Shown: positions 17,223 to 25,342, counted from the stretch's first letter. The stretch: DNA of 64,000 nucleotides from Pseudomonadota bacterium (GCA_023419375.1 JAEZYD010000022.1:1-64000), one strand, 5' to 3'. A program made the numbers and translations. The notes: generated by a model not told the origin, from the sequence alone.

Positions 17223-17813
17223 ATGAATATTGAAAAGACTTTGAGCGTGCAGAAGCGCGAAGGTAGCGGCAAAGGCGCCAGTGGCCGTCTGCGTACCCAG
17301 GATCTGATCCCCGGCGTGTTCTACACCGCCAAGGGTGACAACATCTCCGTGCAGGCTCCTGCCCTGCCGCTGGAAAAGATTTTTGCCGAAGCCGGTCGTA
17401 CCTCGGTGTTCAACCTCGAGATTGACGACAACGGCCAGAAGTCCGTGCATCCTGTGATCATCTGGGACGTGCAGTACCATCCCTACAAGAAAGAATTCAG
17501 CCACATCGACTACTACGGCGTGGATCTGGAAAAGCCCGTCACCGTTGACGTGCCCGTGGAATTCGTGGGCGTGTCGCGCGGCGTGAAGCTTGGCGGCCAG
17601 CTTGAAACCTACCGCGAAATCGTGCGCCTGTGCAGCAAGCCCCTGGACATGCCCAAAAAGATCGTTGTTGATGTGACCCCCATGGACATCAACACCACCA
17701 TCTGCGTGGGCGACCTGCAGCTGCCCGAAAACGTCAAGGCTGTTTACGACCAGAACTTCGCCATCGTCAGCGTTATTTCCAAGGCCAAGGAAGCCGCTGA
17801 CGCAGCCGAATAA
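17223..17813 (+). CDS. rplY: 50S ribosomal protein L25 (Ctc type)
   Basis: This 196-residue protein has the N-terminal L25 5S-rRNA-binding domain (about 1-95; KREGSGKGASGRLR, IPGVFY) and the C-terminal TL5/Ctc beta domain (about 100-185; VDVPVEFVGVSRGVKLGG). The two-domain form is usual outside the gamma-proteobacteria. It binds 5S rRNA in the large ribosomal subunit. A good AAGGAGCAGGAC sequence precedes the ATG. A strong terminator lies downstream. Confidence 0.93.
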   Translation: MNIEKTLSVQKREGSGKGASGRLRTQDLIPGVFYTAKGDNISVQAPALPLEKIFAEAGRTSVFNLEIDDNGQKSVHPVIIWDVQYHPYKKEFSHIDYYGVDLEKPVTVDVPVEFVGVSRGVKLGGQLETYREIVRLCSKPLDMPKKIVVDVTPMDINTTICVGDLQLPENVKAVYDQNFAIVSVISKAKEAADAAE

Positions 17814-17861
17814 GACTGTTTGACGCAAAGCCCGCTCTTCGGGCCTTTGTGCGACTGTATT

Positions 17862-17892
17862 GGCCGGTTCCTTGCGGGACCGGCCTCGTTTT
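17862..17892 (+). terminator. terminator after rplY
   Basis: GGCCGGTTCC (17862-17871) pairs with GGGACCGGCC (17876-17885) over a 4-nt loop, then TCGTTTT. A second, smaller hairpin (CCCG/CGGG with CAAAG/CTTTG) lies just before it at about 17827-17849. Confidence 0.75.
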
Positions 17893-17908
17893 ATGTACGC
17901 ATGCCGCC

Positions 17909-18793
17909 ATGAACAAACCAGCCTTTGTCACGCACAAGCTGTCTGCCCATAACCGGGAACTGCGGCTCGAACTCTGGCCCAATCACGGGGCCGGGGTCAT
18001 GCTGTTTTATCCTGGCACCATGCTGTCGCCCATTCAGTACCGCCCCATGATCGCCGCCTTGCGGCAAGCTGGCTTTGCCGTTGCCGCAGTGCATTTTACC
18101 GGGCACGGTCTGAACCGCCACAGCGCGGGTTTCAGCTTTGACGACCTGCGGCAAAACTGCCTGGACGCCGAGGCATGGCTGCGTGATGCAGGCCACGCCC
18201 ATATTGCCGTATGCGGGCACAGCCAGGGCGGCATACTCGCATTGGCGCATGCTGCGGCATCCCCCGGCCTTACGGCGGCATTTCCCATTACCGGGGTGCT
18301 GCCCCAGATGCGCGAGGCTATATATCTGACGCGCTTTGCCGGGCTGGCTGACCGCAGAGCGGACATTGAACGTATTTTCTGCAGACTGGCACGCTGGCTG
18401 CCGTGGCTGCCCATGCCCTTGCAGGCCTATCTTGATTCCTGGCGGATCATTTCCGGCGCGCGGCGGACTGTGAGCAACCGCCGCAAAACGCGGCTGACAT
18501 ACCCCCTGAATTTTCTGGCCAGCCTGTTCAACACGCGTCTGCCCGAGGTGCTGCGTTGCCCCCTGTATTTTTTCAGCGCGCAAAACGATGCCCTGTTTAC
18601 GCCAGCCATCATTCAGGCCACCTTTGACTGCCTCAAGGCACCGTCCAAAAAGCTGGTCTGGCTGCCCGGCGGCGGGCATCTGGCCGCCATGAATCCCCCG
18701 CTGTGCCACTTTATGGCCCGCACCGCAGCGGCGGCATGCGCGGGGCTTGGCCTGCCGCTGCACCTTGAGCGGGCGAGAGCAGATAAACTTTGA
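17909..18793 (+). CDS. alpha/beta hydrolase
   Basis: This 294-residue cytosolic protein has an alpha/beta-hydrolase core. The oxyanion region follows MLFYPGTMLSP (31-41), and the nucleophile elbow is GHSQGG with S105. A late acidic residue lies in the strand before FFSAQNDALFTP, and the catalytic His is in GGGHLAAM near the C-terminus. The fold resembles serine-aminopeptidase/lysophospholipase-type hydrolases; the substrate is unknown. ATG 17909 is the first start after the rplY terminator; earlier in-frame codons run through the terminator. A 13-bp palindrome covers its stop codon. Confidence 0.75.
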   Translation: MNKPAFVTHKLSAHNRELRLELWPNHGAGVMLFYPGTMLSPIQYRPMIAALRQAGFAVAAVHFTGHGLNRHSAGFSFDDLRQNCLDAEAWLRDAGHAHIAVCGHSQGGILALAHAAASPGLTAAFPITGVLPQMREAIYLTRFAGLADRRADIERIFCRLARWLPWLPMPLQAYLDSWRIISGARRTVSNRRKTRLTYPLNFLASLFNTRLPEVLRCPLYFFSAQNDALFTPAIIQATFDCLKAPSKKLVWLPGGGHLAAMNPPLCHFMARTAAAACAGLGLPLHLERARADKL

Positions 18794-18814
18794 AAAATGC
18801 ATTTTCAAAGTTTA
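18784..18814. repeat. 31-nt AT-rich palindrome overlapping the hydrolase stop
   Basis: Arms TAAACTTTGAAAA (18784-18796) and TTTTCAAAGTTTA (18802-18814) are perfect reverse complements around a 5-nt centre. The hydrolase stop TGA lies inside the left arm. It could be a terminator-like hairpin or a protein-binding site. Confidence 0.7.
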
Positions 18815-18945
18815 AGACAGGCTGGTTCCGGCATTTAAACGCGCAAGTAAATTTGCTCATACCTTCGCGTCGAATGCCTGCTCTCGCAGTCACCAGAGCA
18901 ATTGCAAAATGAAATTGCCCTAAAATCGCCCCCGGAGGCGTACAG

Positions 18946-19542
18946 ATGGACTATAAAGGCGTTATTGTAGGCCTGGGCAATCCCGGCGCCAAATACGACC
19001 ATACACGTCATAATTGCGGCTTTGATTTTGTGAGCTATCTTGTGGAACTTGCCGCCAGAGACGGCGAGGCGAGCCAGCAGAACGGCGGCAAATTTTCTTG
19101 CGAATTGTGGCGCTTGCGCCTGCCAAAGCTTGGGGGCTTATGGCTTGCGGCCAAGCCGCAGACATTCATGAACCTGAGCGGCCAGTGCGTGCAGCCGCTG
19201 CTCGCCTGGCACAAACTCAAGCCGCATGATCTTGTTGTTGTGCATGACGAGCTGGATATCCCTGCCGGGGAGCTTCGCTTCAAGCTTGGCGGGGGCAATG
19301 CCGGACACAATGGGCTGAAATCCATTACAGAACTTTTGGGAACGCCAGATTTTTACCGTCTGCGCATGGGTATTGGCCGCCCCCCTCACAAGGGTGACGT
19401 GACAAACTGGGTACTGGGCCGACCTGAAGGCGAAGATGCAAAAAACATTGAAAATTCGATGGAGCTTGCAGCCGATACATTGTTTGCCTTTGCCGATAAA
19501 GGGCTCGACAGCGCTGTTCGTGCTGCGCGAAAGGCATCCTGA
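18946..19542 (+). CDS. pth: peptidyl-tRNA hydrolase
   Basis: This 198-residue cytosolic enzyme releases tRNA from stalled peptidyl-tRNA. The start signature GLGNPGAKYDHTRHNCGF contains the catalytic His at residue 22. The NLSGQ, VVHDELDIPAGELRFKLGGGNAGHNGLKS and YRLRMGIGRP blocks are the standard Pth motifs. CGGAGG lies 7 nt before the ATG. It is close to rplY and prs as in many bacteria. A hairpin with TTTT begins directly after the stop. Confidence 0.95.
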   Translation: MDYKGVIVGLGNPGAKYDHTRHNCGFDFVSYLVELAARDGEASQQNGGKFSCELWRLRLPKLGGLWLAAKPQTFMNLSGQCVQPLLAWHKLKPHDLVVVHDELDIPAGELRFKLGGGNAGHNGLKSITELLGTPDFYRLRMGIGRPPHKGDVTNWVLGRPEGEDAKNIENSMELAADTLFAFADKGLDSAVRAARKAS

Positions 19543-19849
19543 GCAGCGCCGTGCAGTGCTGCCTTTTGATAATGGCTTTCTGTAACCGCCGGTTTTGCAA
19601 TCAATTTGCATCAGGCCAATGCTGTAAACCCTCTGCAACAGTATCTGCGCACTACCTTGCTGGCCCGGTCAAATGCCCATTGCCCCAAATATGAGCAAAA
19701 TACTTTTTCAACTGGACTCCTGCTCATTCTTGGACTAGGATATTTGAAGAGTCGGTTTCCGACTCTTCAATACTTCATTTAATTCGCGACTTCCAGCTCT
19801 CGCTCCAGGTCTCGTTTATTTGCGCCTTTTGGGGCGTTTTGGTGGCATC
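19543..19849 (+). other. 307-nt spacer between pth and the CarD-like gene with two hairpins
   Basis: No gene is seen here. Directly after pth, GCAGCGC (19543-19549) pairs with GTGCTGC (19556-19562) before CTTTT, a likely terminator. Further on, a perfect 12-bp stem (TTGAAGAGTCGG at 19744-19755, CCGACTCTTCAA at 19759-19770) closes a TTT loop. It has no clear T-run in either direction and could be a leader structure of the CarD-like gene. Confidence 0.55.
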
Positions 19850-20365
19850 ATGTTCACTCCGGACGATCTCGTTGTATATCCTGCCCAAGGTGTGGGCCAA
19901 ATAGAACGCATAGACAGCAAAACCGTTGGGGGGCTTGTCTGTGAGCTCTATATTGTGCGCATTCGGGCAAACAACGTCACGCTGATGGTTCCGGTAAACA
20001 ATGCCGCGCATGTGGGCCTGCGCACCCTCACGCCCAAGGATGAAGCGGCCACGATTCTCGAATCGCTCCGCAATGATTCGGGCAAGGTTGTGTATACGGG
20101 CCAGAACTGGAACCGCCGCTTCCGCGAATATTCCGAGCGGCTCAAAAGCCCGAGCCTTGCTATTGTGGCCGAAGTGCTGCGCGAGCTGCTGCTTATTGGC
20201 CGCAGCAAGGAACTTTCTTTTGGCGAAAGGCGGCTTCAGGAGCAGGCCATGGGCCTTGTGACCGGCGAATTGTCAGAAGTTCTGGAAATCGCAGAAGACA
20301 AGGTGCGCGACGAACTGCTTGAAATCTATGCGCCCCCGCCAGCCCCCGAAGAACCCGCCAGTTAG
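19850..20365 (+). CDS. CarD-family transcriptional regulator
   Basis: This 171-residue protein starts with the CarD/TRCF RNA-polymerase-interacting domain (about 1-65; FTPDDLVVYPAQGVGQIERI) and has an alpha-helical C-terminal domain with the RRFREYSERLKSPSLAIVAEVLREL block and RSKELSFGERRLQEQA. CarD proteins bind the RNA polymerase beta subunit and stabilise open complexes, often at rRNA promoters. ATG 19850 is preceded by GGTGG and begins exactly at the domain; a longer frame to 19820 is not family-like. It sits between pth and rho, a linkage I remember from Desulfovibrio. Confidence 0.85.
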   Translation: MFTPDDLVVYPAQGVGQIERIDSKTVGGLVCELYIVRIRANNVTLMVPVNNAAHVGLRTLTPKDEAATILESLRNDSGKVVYTGQNWNRRFREYSERLKSPSLAIVAEVLRELLLIGRSKELSFGERRLQEQAMGLVTGELSEVLEIAEDKVRDELLEIYAPPPAPEEPAS

Positions 20366-20548
20366 CCCGCTCACACCCAGACAAAATTTTTTGTGAACAG
20401 CGACGTATTTTTTCCTTGCCATTACAGAAAAGATGGGCTAATCGCATTTTCACACATCTTTTTTGTTCCCAATATCATCCGCCTACCACGCTACAATATG
20501 CAAATATTGTAAGCGTTACCCTGTGTCTTATCAAAATATCGGACTGTT
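20366..20548 (+). promoter_or_regulatory. rho upstream region with a short palindrome
   Basis: This 183-nt AT-rich spacer contains a 7-bp inverted repeat ACAATAT-GCAA-ATATTGT at 20493-20510, about 40 nt before the rho start. TTGTAAG lies at the end of this repeat and TATCAA follows 16-17 nt later, a weak promoter candidate. Rho is often autoregulated, so a leader role is possible. Confidence 0.35.
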
Positions 20549-21844
20549 ATGCGCAAAAAGAAAGCTACTTCCACACTGTTGACCGACAGCGCCTTGAGCC
20601 TCACGGATCTGAAGACGCGTAGCATGCAGGAACTCATGGAGCTGGCTGAGCAGTATGAAATTGAAAATGCCAGTTCCATGCGTAAGCAGGAACTCATTTT
20701 CGCTCTGCTTTCCACCTGTGCTTCACAAAACGGCGCCATTTACGGTGATGGCGTGCTTGAAATTCTGCCCGATGGCTTTGGCTTTTTGCGGTCGCCGCTG
20801 TGCAGTTACATGCCCGGCCCGGACGACATCTACGTGTCGCCCTCGCAGATCAGGCGGTTTTCTTTACGCAAGGGTGACATAGTTTCCGGCCAGATCCGCC
20901 CCCCCAAGGAAGGCGAACGCTACTTTGCCCTGCTCAAGGTTACCGAGATCGGCTTTGAACCGCCGGAACACGCCAAAAACCTTGTTCTTTTTGACAACCT
21001 CACGCCCATCTATCCTGACCGCCAGCTTGTCATGGAAAATGGCGAGAAAAATCTTTCCAACCGCGTTATCGACATCATGGCCCCCATTGGCTGCGGACAG
21101 CGTGGCCTTATCGTGGCCCCGCCGCGCACGGGTAAAACAATCCTGCTGCAGTCGCTGGCCAATGCCATCAATGCCAATAACCCCGATGTTTACCTCATTG
21201 TGCTTTTGATTGACGAGCGCCCGGAAGAAGTTACCGACATGGAGCGCACAGTCAAAAAGGCCGAGGTTATCAGCTCCACCTTTGACGAACCGCCGCAGCG
21301 CCACGTGCAGGTATGCGAAATGGTGCTTGAAAAAGCCAAGCGCCTTGTGGAACGCAAGCGCGACGTTGTCATCCTGCTCGACTCCATCACCCGCCTGGGG
21401 CGCGCGTATAACGCGGTTACCCCTTCTTCCGGCCGGGTGCTCTCCGGTGGTCTTGACGCCAACGCCCTGCAACGGCCCAAACGCTTTTTTGGCGCGGCCC
21501 GCAATATTGAAGAAGGCGGCAGTCTCACCATCATCGCTACGGCGCTTATCGACACTGGTTCCCGCATGGATGAAGTTATCTTTGAAGAATTCAAAGGTAC
21601 CGGCAACATGGAAATCTACCTCGACCGCCACCTTTCGGAAAAACGCGTTTTCCCCGCCATCGACATCAACCGCACGGGCACCCGCAAGGAAGACCTGCTG
21701 TTGGCCGACGATGTGCTCAACCGCGTGTGGATCCTGCGCAAGATTCTTGCCCCCATGTCTTCCATCGACAGTATGGAATTTTTGCTGGACAAAATGCGCG
21801 CGACCAAATCCAACAAGGATTTCATGAACGCCATGGGCAAGTAA
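20549..21844 (+). CDS. rho: transcription termination factor Rho
   Basis: This 431-residue hexameric RNA helicase has an N-terminal Rho-N helix domain (about 15-60; LTDLKTRSMQELMELAEQ), a cold-shock-like RNA-binding domain (about 63-135; GDGVLEILPDGFGFLRSP) and a RecA-type ATPase core. The Walker A loop PPRTGKT is near residues 191-197, followed by LLIDERPEEVTDM, the Walker B block DVVILLDSITRLGRAYN and the Q/R-loop part SGRVLSGGLDANAL. Length and motifs are standard. Confidence 0.97.
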   Translation: MRKKKATSTLLTDSALSLTDLKTRSMQELMELAEQYEIENASSMRKQELIFALLSTCASQNGAIYGDGVLEILPDGFGFLRSPLCSYMPGPDDIYVSPSQIRRFSLRKGDIVSGQIRPPKEGERYFALLKVTEIGFEPPEHAKNLVLFDNLTPIYPDRQLVMENGEKNLSNRVIDIMAPIGCGQRGLIVAPPRTGKTILLQSLANAINANNPDVYLIVLLIDERPEEVTDMERTVKKAEVISSTFDEPPQRHVQVCEMVLEKAKRLVERKRDVVILLDSITRLGRAYNAVTPSSGRVLSGGLDANALQRPKRFFGAARNIEEGGSLTIIATALIDTGSRMDEVIFEEFKGTGNMEIYLDRHLSEKRVFPAIDINRTGTRKEDLLLADDVLNRVWILRKILAPMSSIDSMEFLLDKMRATKSNKDFMNAMGK

Positions 21845-21890
21845 GCCCCCGGCAGCCAACCAAGGCAAATTGCCGCTCTGCGGCGCGAGG

Positions 21891-21925
21891 CTGGAGCCGT
21901 CAACCCGGTCGGCTCCAGGTTTCAC
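21891..21925 (+). terminator. possible terminator after rho
   Basis: CTGGAGCC (21891-21898) pairs with GGCTCCAG (21911-21918) over a 12-nt loop, followed by GTTTCACC. The weak T-run makes it a moderate candidate. Confidence 0.45.
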
Positions 21926-22004
21926 CTTGACCTTGGGTTAAGCAAGGCTTATCTTTTCGGGTGTAATTTGCATTGTTGCCCAACTCTCAACGGAGGCTCC
22001 CCGC

Positions 22005-22214
22005 ATGTTCGGCGTAAGCATGCCTGAATTATTGCTCTTACTTGTTGTGGTTCTGCTTGTTTTCGGATCGAACAAACTGCCGGAAATCGGCGGTGGGCTG
22101 GGTCGGGCAATCCGCAACTTTCGCCGCTCTTCAACCGAGCCGGATGAAATTGACATAACCCCCAAGGATAAAAAGCAGCCCACGTCTACTGACGATCCCA
22201 ATCACAAGGCATAG
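22005..22214 (+). CDS. tatA: twin-arginine translocase subunit TatA
   Basis: This 69-residue inner-membrane protein has one N-terminal membrane helix (about 5-21), then the hinge FGSNKLPEIGGGLGRAIRNFRRS, which forms the amphipathic helix of the family, and an acidic/Lys-rich tail. It is the pore-forming part of the Tat system that exports folded proteins such as cofactor-containing enzymes. TatB/TatC are not adjacent. CGGAGG lies close before the ATG. Confidence 0.92.
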   Translation: MFGVSMPELLLLLVVVLLVFGSNKLPEIGGGLGRAIRNFRRSSTEPDEIDITPKDKKQPTSTDDPNHKA

Positions 22215-22243
22215 AACCGCCCGTTGAAACATAAGGATTTGTC

Positions 22244-22675
22244 ATGAAAACGGAACAGCTTTCAGTTTTTCTGGAAAACCGGGCCGGGCGTCTGGCCGAG
22301 GTTACGCATACTCTGGCAGAGGCCGGCATTAATATTCGCGCGCTCTCGCTGGCCGATACTTCTGATTTCGGCATTCTGCGCATGATTGTATGCGACCATG
22401 ATAAAGCCAAGGTTGTTTTGAAGGAAAAGGGGTTCACCCTTGGCCGCACAAGCGTTGTGGCCGTGGAAGTTCCCGATGTCCCCGGCGGCCTCGATTCCGT
22501 TCTTCAGACTGTTTCCAAGAACGGCATCAACGTGGAATACATGTACGCCTTTGTGCAGCGCGAAGCCGAAAGCGCCGTCATGATCTTCCGCTTTGACAAG
22601 GTCGATCAGGCCATTGAAGTCCTCAAGGCACACAACTTTGTCATTATCCCGGCTGAGCGTCTCTGCGCCCGTTAG
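22244..22675 (+). CDS. double ACT-domain protein
   Basis: This 143-residue protein consists of two tandem ACT domains (about 1-68 and 72-140) and nothing else. The first begins QLSVFLENRAGRLAEVTHTLAEAGINIRAL, the second VVAVEVPDVPGGLDSVLQTVSKNGINVEYMYAF. ACT domains bind amino acids; in other sulfate reducers and methanogens I recall such genes near phenylacetate-CoA ligase, but none is present here. It is probably a small amino-acid-responsive regulator. A strong terminator follows 35 nt after the stop. Confidence 0.85.
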   Translation: MKTEQLSVFLENRAGRLAEVTHTLAEAGINIRALSLADTSDFGILRMIVCDHDKAKVVLKEKGFTLGRTSVVAVEVPDVPGGLDSVLQTVSKNGINVEYMYAFVQREAESAVMIFRFDKVDQAIEVLKAHNFVIIPAERLCAR

Positions 22676-22710
22676 GGCGTTGTAGCAAGCCTCAGAATTT
22701 TCAAGTTACA

Positions 22711-22739
22711 AGAGCCGCTGCTACAGCGGCTCTTTTTTT
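22711..22739 (+). terminator. terminator after the ACT-domain gene
   Basis: AGAGCCGCTG (22711-22720) and CAGCGGCTCT (22724-22733) form a perfect 10-bp stem with a 3-nt loop, followed by T to 22739. This is a textbook intrinsic terminator. Confidence 0.9.
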
Positions 22740-22762
22740 GTCCCGACTCTCTGGCAGATTCT

Positions 22763-22802
22763 ACGCAAAATGGCTTGTGGGAAACCACAAGCCATTTTGC
22801 GT
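22763..22802 (-). terminator. 18-bp perfect hairpin, terminator of the FecR/cyclase operon
   Basis: A perfect 18-bp stem runs from 22763-22780 to 22785-22802 around GAAA. It lies 48 nt past the barrel-protein stop on the minus strand. The T-tract is internal (TTTTGCGT), so it should act in both directions between the convergent units. Confidence 0.75.
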
Positions 22803-22849
22803 TACGAGTAAAGTGCCCTCTGGGCTTCACCGTGCATTTCAGGCAGCTC

Positions 22850-24223
22850 CTAAAAAGACCAGGCAACTCCCAGGGAAACAAGGGACTGATCGTATCTGTA
22901 CAGCGGGCTTTCTGAGTTGTTGTGCGTATACTGGTACGAAGTTTCAACAGACCATGCATCGGTAATATGCCACGTGAGGGCCGCGCCGGTGCGCCATTTC
23001 TGGTCAAGCCTGTTGGAGGTTTCAAGCGCCGTTGCCGGGCCGTTGTACCAGTCGTTCTCAAACGAGACAAAGGGGGCGAGTTCAAAGCCCTTGGGCAACT
23101 TGAGCGAAAGCCTGGCGCTGGCCTCCCACCCGGTGTAGCAATAATCGGCCTTCTCCGGCGTATTGCCGCCCACATAGCTCAGGCCGACCATGATTTCATG
23201 GTTGCTCTCGCCAAAAAACCGCCGCACATACTGGCCCAGCGTCCAGTACGCGCCGTTGCGGTCGCCATCCCTGGAATACGCCCGCGAATCCAGGGTACCG
23301 CGCGTAATGAGCTGCCATGACGGCGTGACCGCCCAAAGCCAGGTGGCTTCCGGGCCGGATGCCGTGACATTCTGGTACCACTGATAGTCGAAAACTTCGC
23401 TCTTGAGGCGCAGATCAAACATGGTTGTGGGCGTGAGATGACGAAGGCCCACCGCTGCCCTGCCCCATTCAGACGTGCGGCTGTGCACATCATCGAGCGA
23501 GGAATCTCCATTGCCGCGCGCCATGCCCTGCGCATCGCCCACGATCCACCAGGGCGTATCCCGCTCGGCCTTCCAGCCCACATCAAGGTTTGCCCCAAGA
23601 TACGCGCCAAAAGTTTTTTTTGCCTCAGCATCCGGCAGGCTGACACGCCACACACCCAAATCCATTGTGGTGCTTGAAGGGCCAAATGTTGCGTTTGAGT
23701 CATACAACAGCCCAGTGCGCAGTTTACCATGCACCTGCCAGTGTTCGTAGCGCTTCTCGAGCGAATCCAGCAGGCGGTCATTATCTGTCTTGTTGATGTT
23801 GGGATTCAGCGAGCGCATGGCTGCCATGGCTTGCTCTGCGCTTACGCGGTCTTCAAGCGCCATGTAGGCCTGCGCCAGTTCGCTGTAGAGCACAGGCTCC
23901 GAAGGATACTTTTCAGTGAGGCGTTCATAGGCCATTACGGCCTGATTGTACCGCCCGCTGCGCATGGAACTGCGCGCCAGATTAAGGTTGATTTCATCAT
24001 CGTCCGGCGCTTCGCGCAGCAGGCGCATGTACATATCGTATGCGGAAGCATACTTGCTCTGTTGCATGAGGGCAGCGGCATCCGCCTTGGCGGATCCTAC
24101 GGCCGTGCGCAGCGCGGGGGAATCGTCTGCGGCGACGGCGGCACTGACCAGTAAAAATATGCTCAAGGGCACAAACGCGACCCGACGGAATAGCTGCAAC
24201 AGGCGGAATGGATAACGTATCAT
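22850..24223 (-). CDS. TPR plus outer-membrane beta-barrel protein, SLAM-like (DUF560-type)
   Basis: This 457-residue exported protein has a signal peptide at about 1-33 ending VSAAVAAD. TPR repeats occupy about 40-150 (LLREAPDDDEINLNLARSSMRSGRY and the AYMALEDRVSAEQAMAAM block). From about residue 165 to the end there are alternating-hydrophobicity strands with many aromatic girdle residues and a final SLGVAWSF, the typical C-terminal Phe of outer-membrane barrels. TPR plus about 14-strand barrel is the layout of surface lipoprotein assembly modifiers (SLAM, type XI secretion). ATG 24223 is chosen since AGGTGG precedes it by 7 nt; a GTG at 24235 directly abuts the FecR gene stop. It is last in the operon. 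A plain TPR-porin is the alternative. Confidence 0.72.
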   Translation of the reverse strand: MIRYPFRLLQLFRRVAFVPLSIFLLVSAAVAADDSPALRTAVGSAKADAAALMQQSKYASAYDMYMRLLREAPDDDEINLNLARSSMRSGRYNQAVMAYERLTEKYPSEPVLYSELAQAYMALEDRVSAEQAMAAMRSLNPNINKTDNDRLLDSLEKRYEHWQVHGKLRTGLLYDSNATFGPSSTTMDLGVWRVSLPDAEAKKTFGAYLGANLDVGWKAERDTPWWIVGDAQGMARGNGDSSLDDVHSRTSEWGRAAVGLRHLTPTTMFDLRLKSEVFDYQWYQNVTASGPEATWLWAVTPSWQLITRGTLDSRAYSRDGDRNGAYWTLGQYVRRFFGESNHEIMVGLSYVGGNTPEKADYCYTGWEASARLSLKLPKGFELAPFVSFENDWYNGPATALETSNRLDQKWRTGAALTWHITDAWSVETSYQYTHNNSESPLYRYDQSLVSLGVAWSF

Positions 24224-24235
24224 TGTTTGTTCCAC

Positions 24236-25315
24236 CTATCGTTGTTTGCCGGAAAATGTACCGGAGTCGATGATGCCGTCAGTATTGCCGATCTGGTAGC
24301 CACCTGAAACAGACAGCCCAGATGAAGAGCGCGCGGCAGTTCCGTTCATGGAACCTGTCACTCCATCAGCGGTAAATCCGCCCACATGCAGGCTCGAACC
24401 GCTTATGCTGCCTGTCCCACCCGTAAGGGCGTTAGGCAGGTATGAGCTGCCGGACTGCATCACCCCATTGCTTACAGAGCCACTTGCCAGATTGACCAGA
24501 AAACTGAACGATCCTGTGTACCCATCGCCTGTCAGCCCACCAGACACATTGGCGTTGCCCATCTGCCCACCAGACACATTGGCGTTGCCCGTCTGCCGGA
24601 AGCCCTCGCCCAGAGCCTGCGATACAATGGGCGTCTGCGCCAGCGTCGTTGGCGTAATAGGATTCCCCACCACGGGAGAAGGCGGCGCCAGCTGCGCTGT
24701 TCCGCCAGAGGCGGGGCTGTTGGCCGCCACGCTGCCAGACACCAGGTTATGGTCTGCCGGTGTCATTGGCGTGGGCGTGCCGTGCGGCAGGGTGATCTTG
24801 AAACCTGTCGGCACCAGCACACCATTAACAAAAACCTGCTTGGTGGTGTTGGTTACAAAGACGGTTGTGGTGCCGTTCCCCACACGGACGGCAAAGATGG
24901 TGCCGCGAATGCCCACGGTAGCATCCGGCGTGACCACAGAAAACCCGTCAGGATTTTTTTCCACAATCTTGCCCGTAATAAAGCGGGCCACGCCCTGCCC
25001 CATCCTGGCCTTGAAGGCAGGGTTTGCGCCTTCTGCGACCACCGTTTCCAGGCTCAGGGACGTGTTGGAACCAAGTGACACGGTTGTGTCGTCGTCAAAA
25101 AGAATCTGCGCCCGTCCCGTGGCGTCTGTCATCAGCGTATCCCGATCCCCAACCGGGCTTTTCATGTCCAGCGCCACGGCCTGTCCATCTCTTTGGGCAG
25201 TCACGCCAGCCTTGAAGGAAATAACCTGTCCCACATCCTTGGCCGTACATACGCCCCCAGCCAGTAACGTCAGGCACAGGGCCAAAGCCCCGCGCCCCAG
25301 CATTGAACGAATCAT
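24236..25315 (-). CDS. exported FecR-domain protein with Gly/Ser-rich barrel-like C-terminus
   Basis: This 359-residue protein has a signal peptide at about 1-29 (LALCLTLLAGGVCTA-KD; the Cys is preceded by Val, so it is not a clean lipobox). A FecR domain lies at about 45-150 with its usual blocks: GDRDTLMTDATGRAQILFDD, VSLGSNTSLSLE and FSVVTPDATVGIRGTIFAV. A Pro/Ala linker follows, and then a Gly/Ser/Asn-rich segment (about 230-359) with short strands ending GIIDSGTFSG, resembling the small barrel of TbpB-like SLAM substrates. The ATG at 25315 is preceded by a GGGGGG-rich site. It lies 27 nt after the cyclase stop and ends 12 nt before the SLAM-like start. Surface display or secretion is inference. 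Confidence 0.75.
   Translation of the reverse strand: MIRSMLGRGALALCLTLLAGGVCTAKDVGQVISFKAGVTAQRDGQAVALDMKSPVGDRDTLMTDATGRAQILFDDDTTVSLGSNTSLSLETVVAEGANPAFKARMGQGVARFITGKIVEKNPDGFSVVTPDATVGIRGTIFAVRVGNGTTTVFVTNTTKQVFVNGVLVPTGFKITLPHGTPTPMTPADHNLVSGSVAANSPASGGTAQLAPPSPVVGNPITPTTLAQTPIVSQALGEGFRQTGNANVSGGQMGNANVSGGLTGDGYTGSFSFLVNLASGSVSNGVMQSGSSYLPNALTGGTGSISGSSLHVGGFTADGVTGSMNGTAARSSSGLSVSGGYQIGNTDGIIDSGTFSGKQR
24535..24594 (-). repeat. 30-bp tandem repeat inside the FecR-domain gene
   Basis: Two adjacent 30-bp units (24535-24564 and 24565-24594) differ at one base. They encode a duplicated 10-residue unit containing GNANVSG in the Gly-rich tail. Being in frame, copy-number change would alter only protein length. 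Confidence 0.85.
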
Positions 25316-25342
25316 GGTTCCCCCCACAGCAACAGGATGTTT

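Noticed and set aside
20416..20622. A 68-codon frame overlapping the rho start
   Set aside because: No ribosome binding site, no similarity to a known leader peptide, and it runs out of frame into rho.
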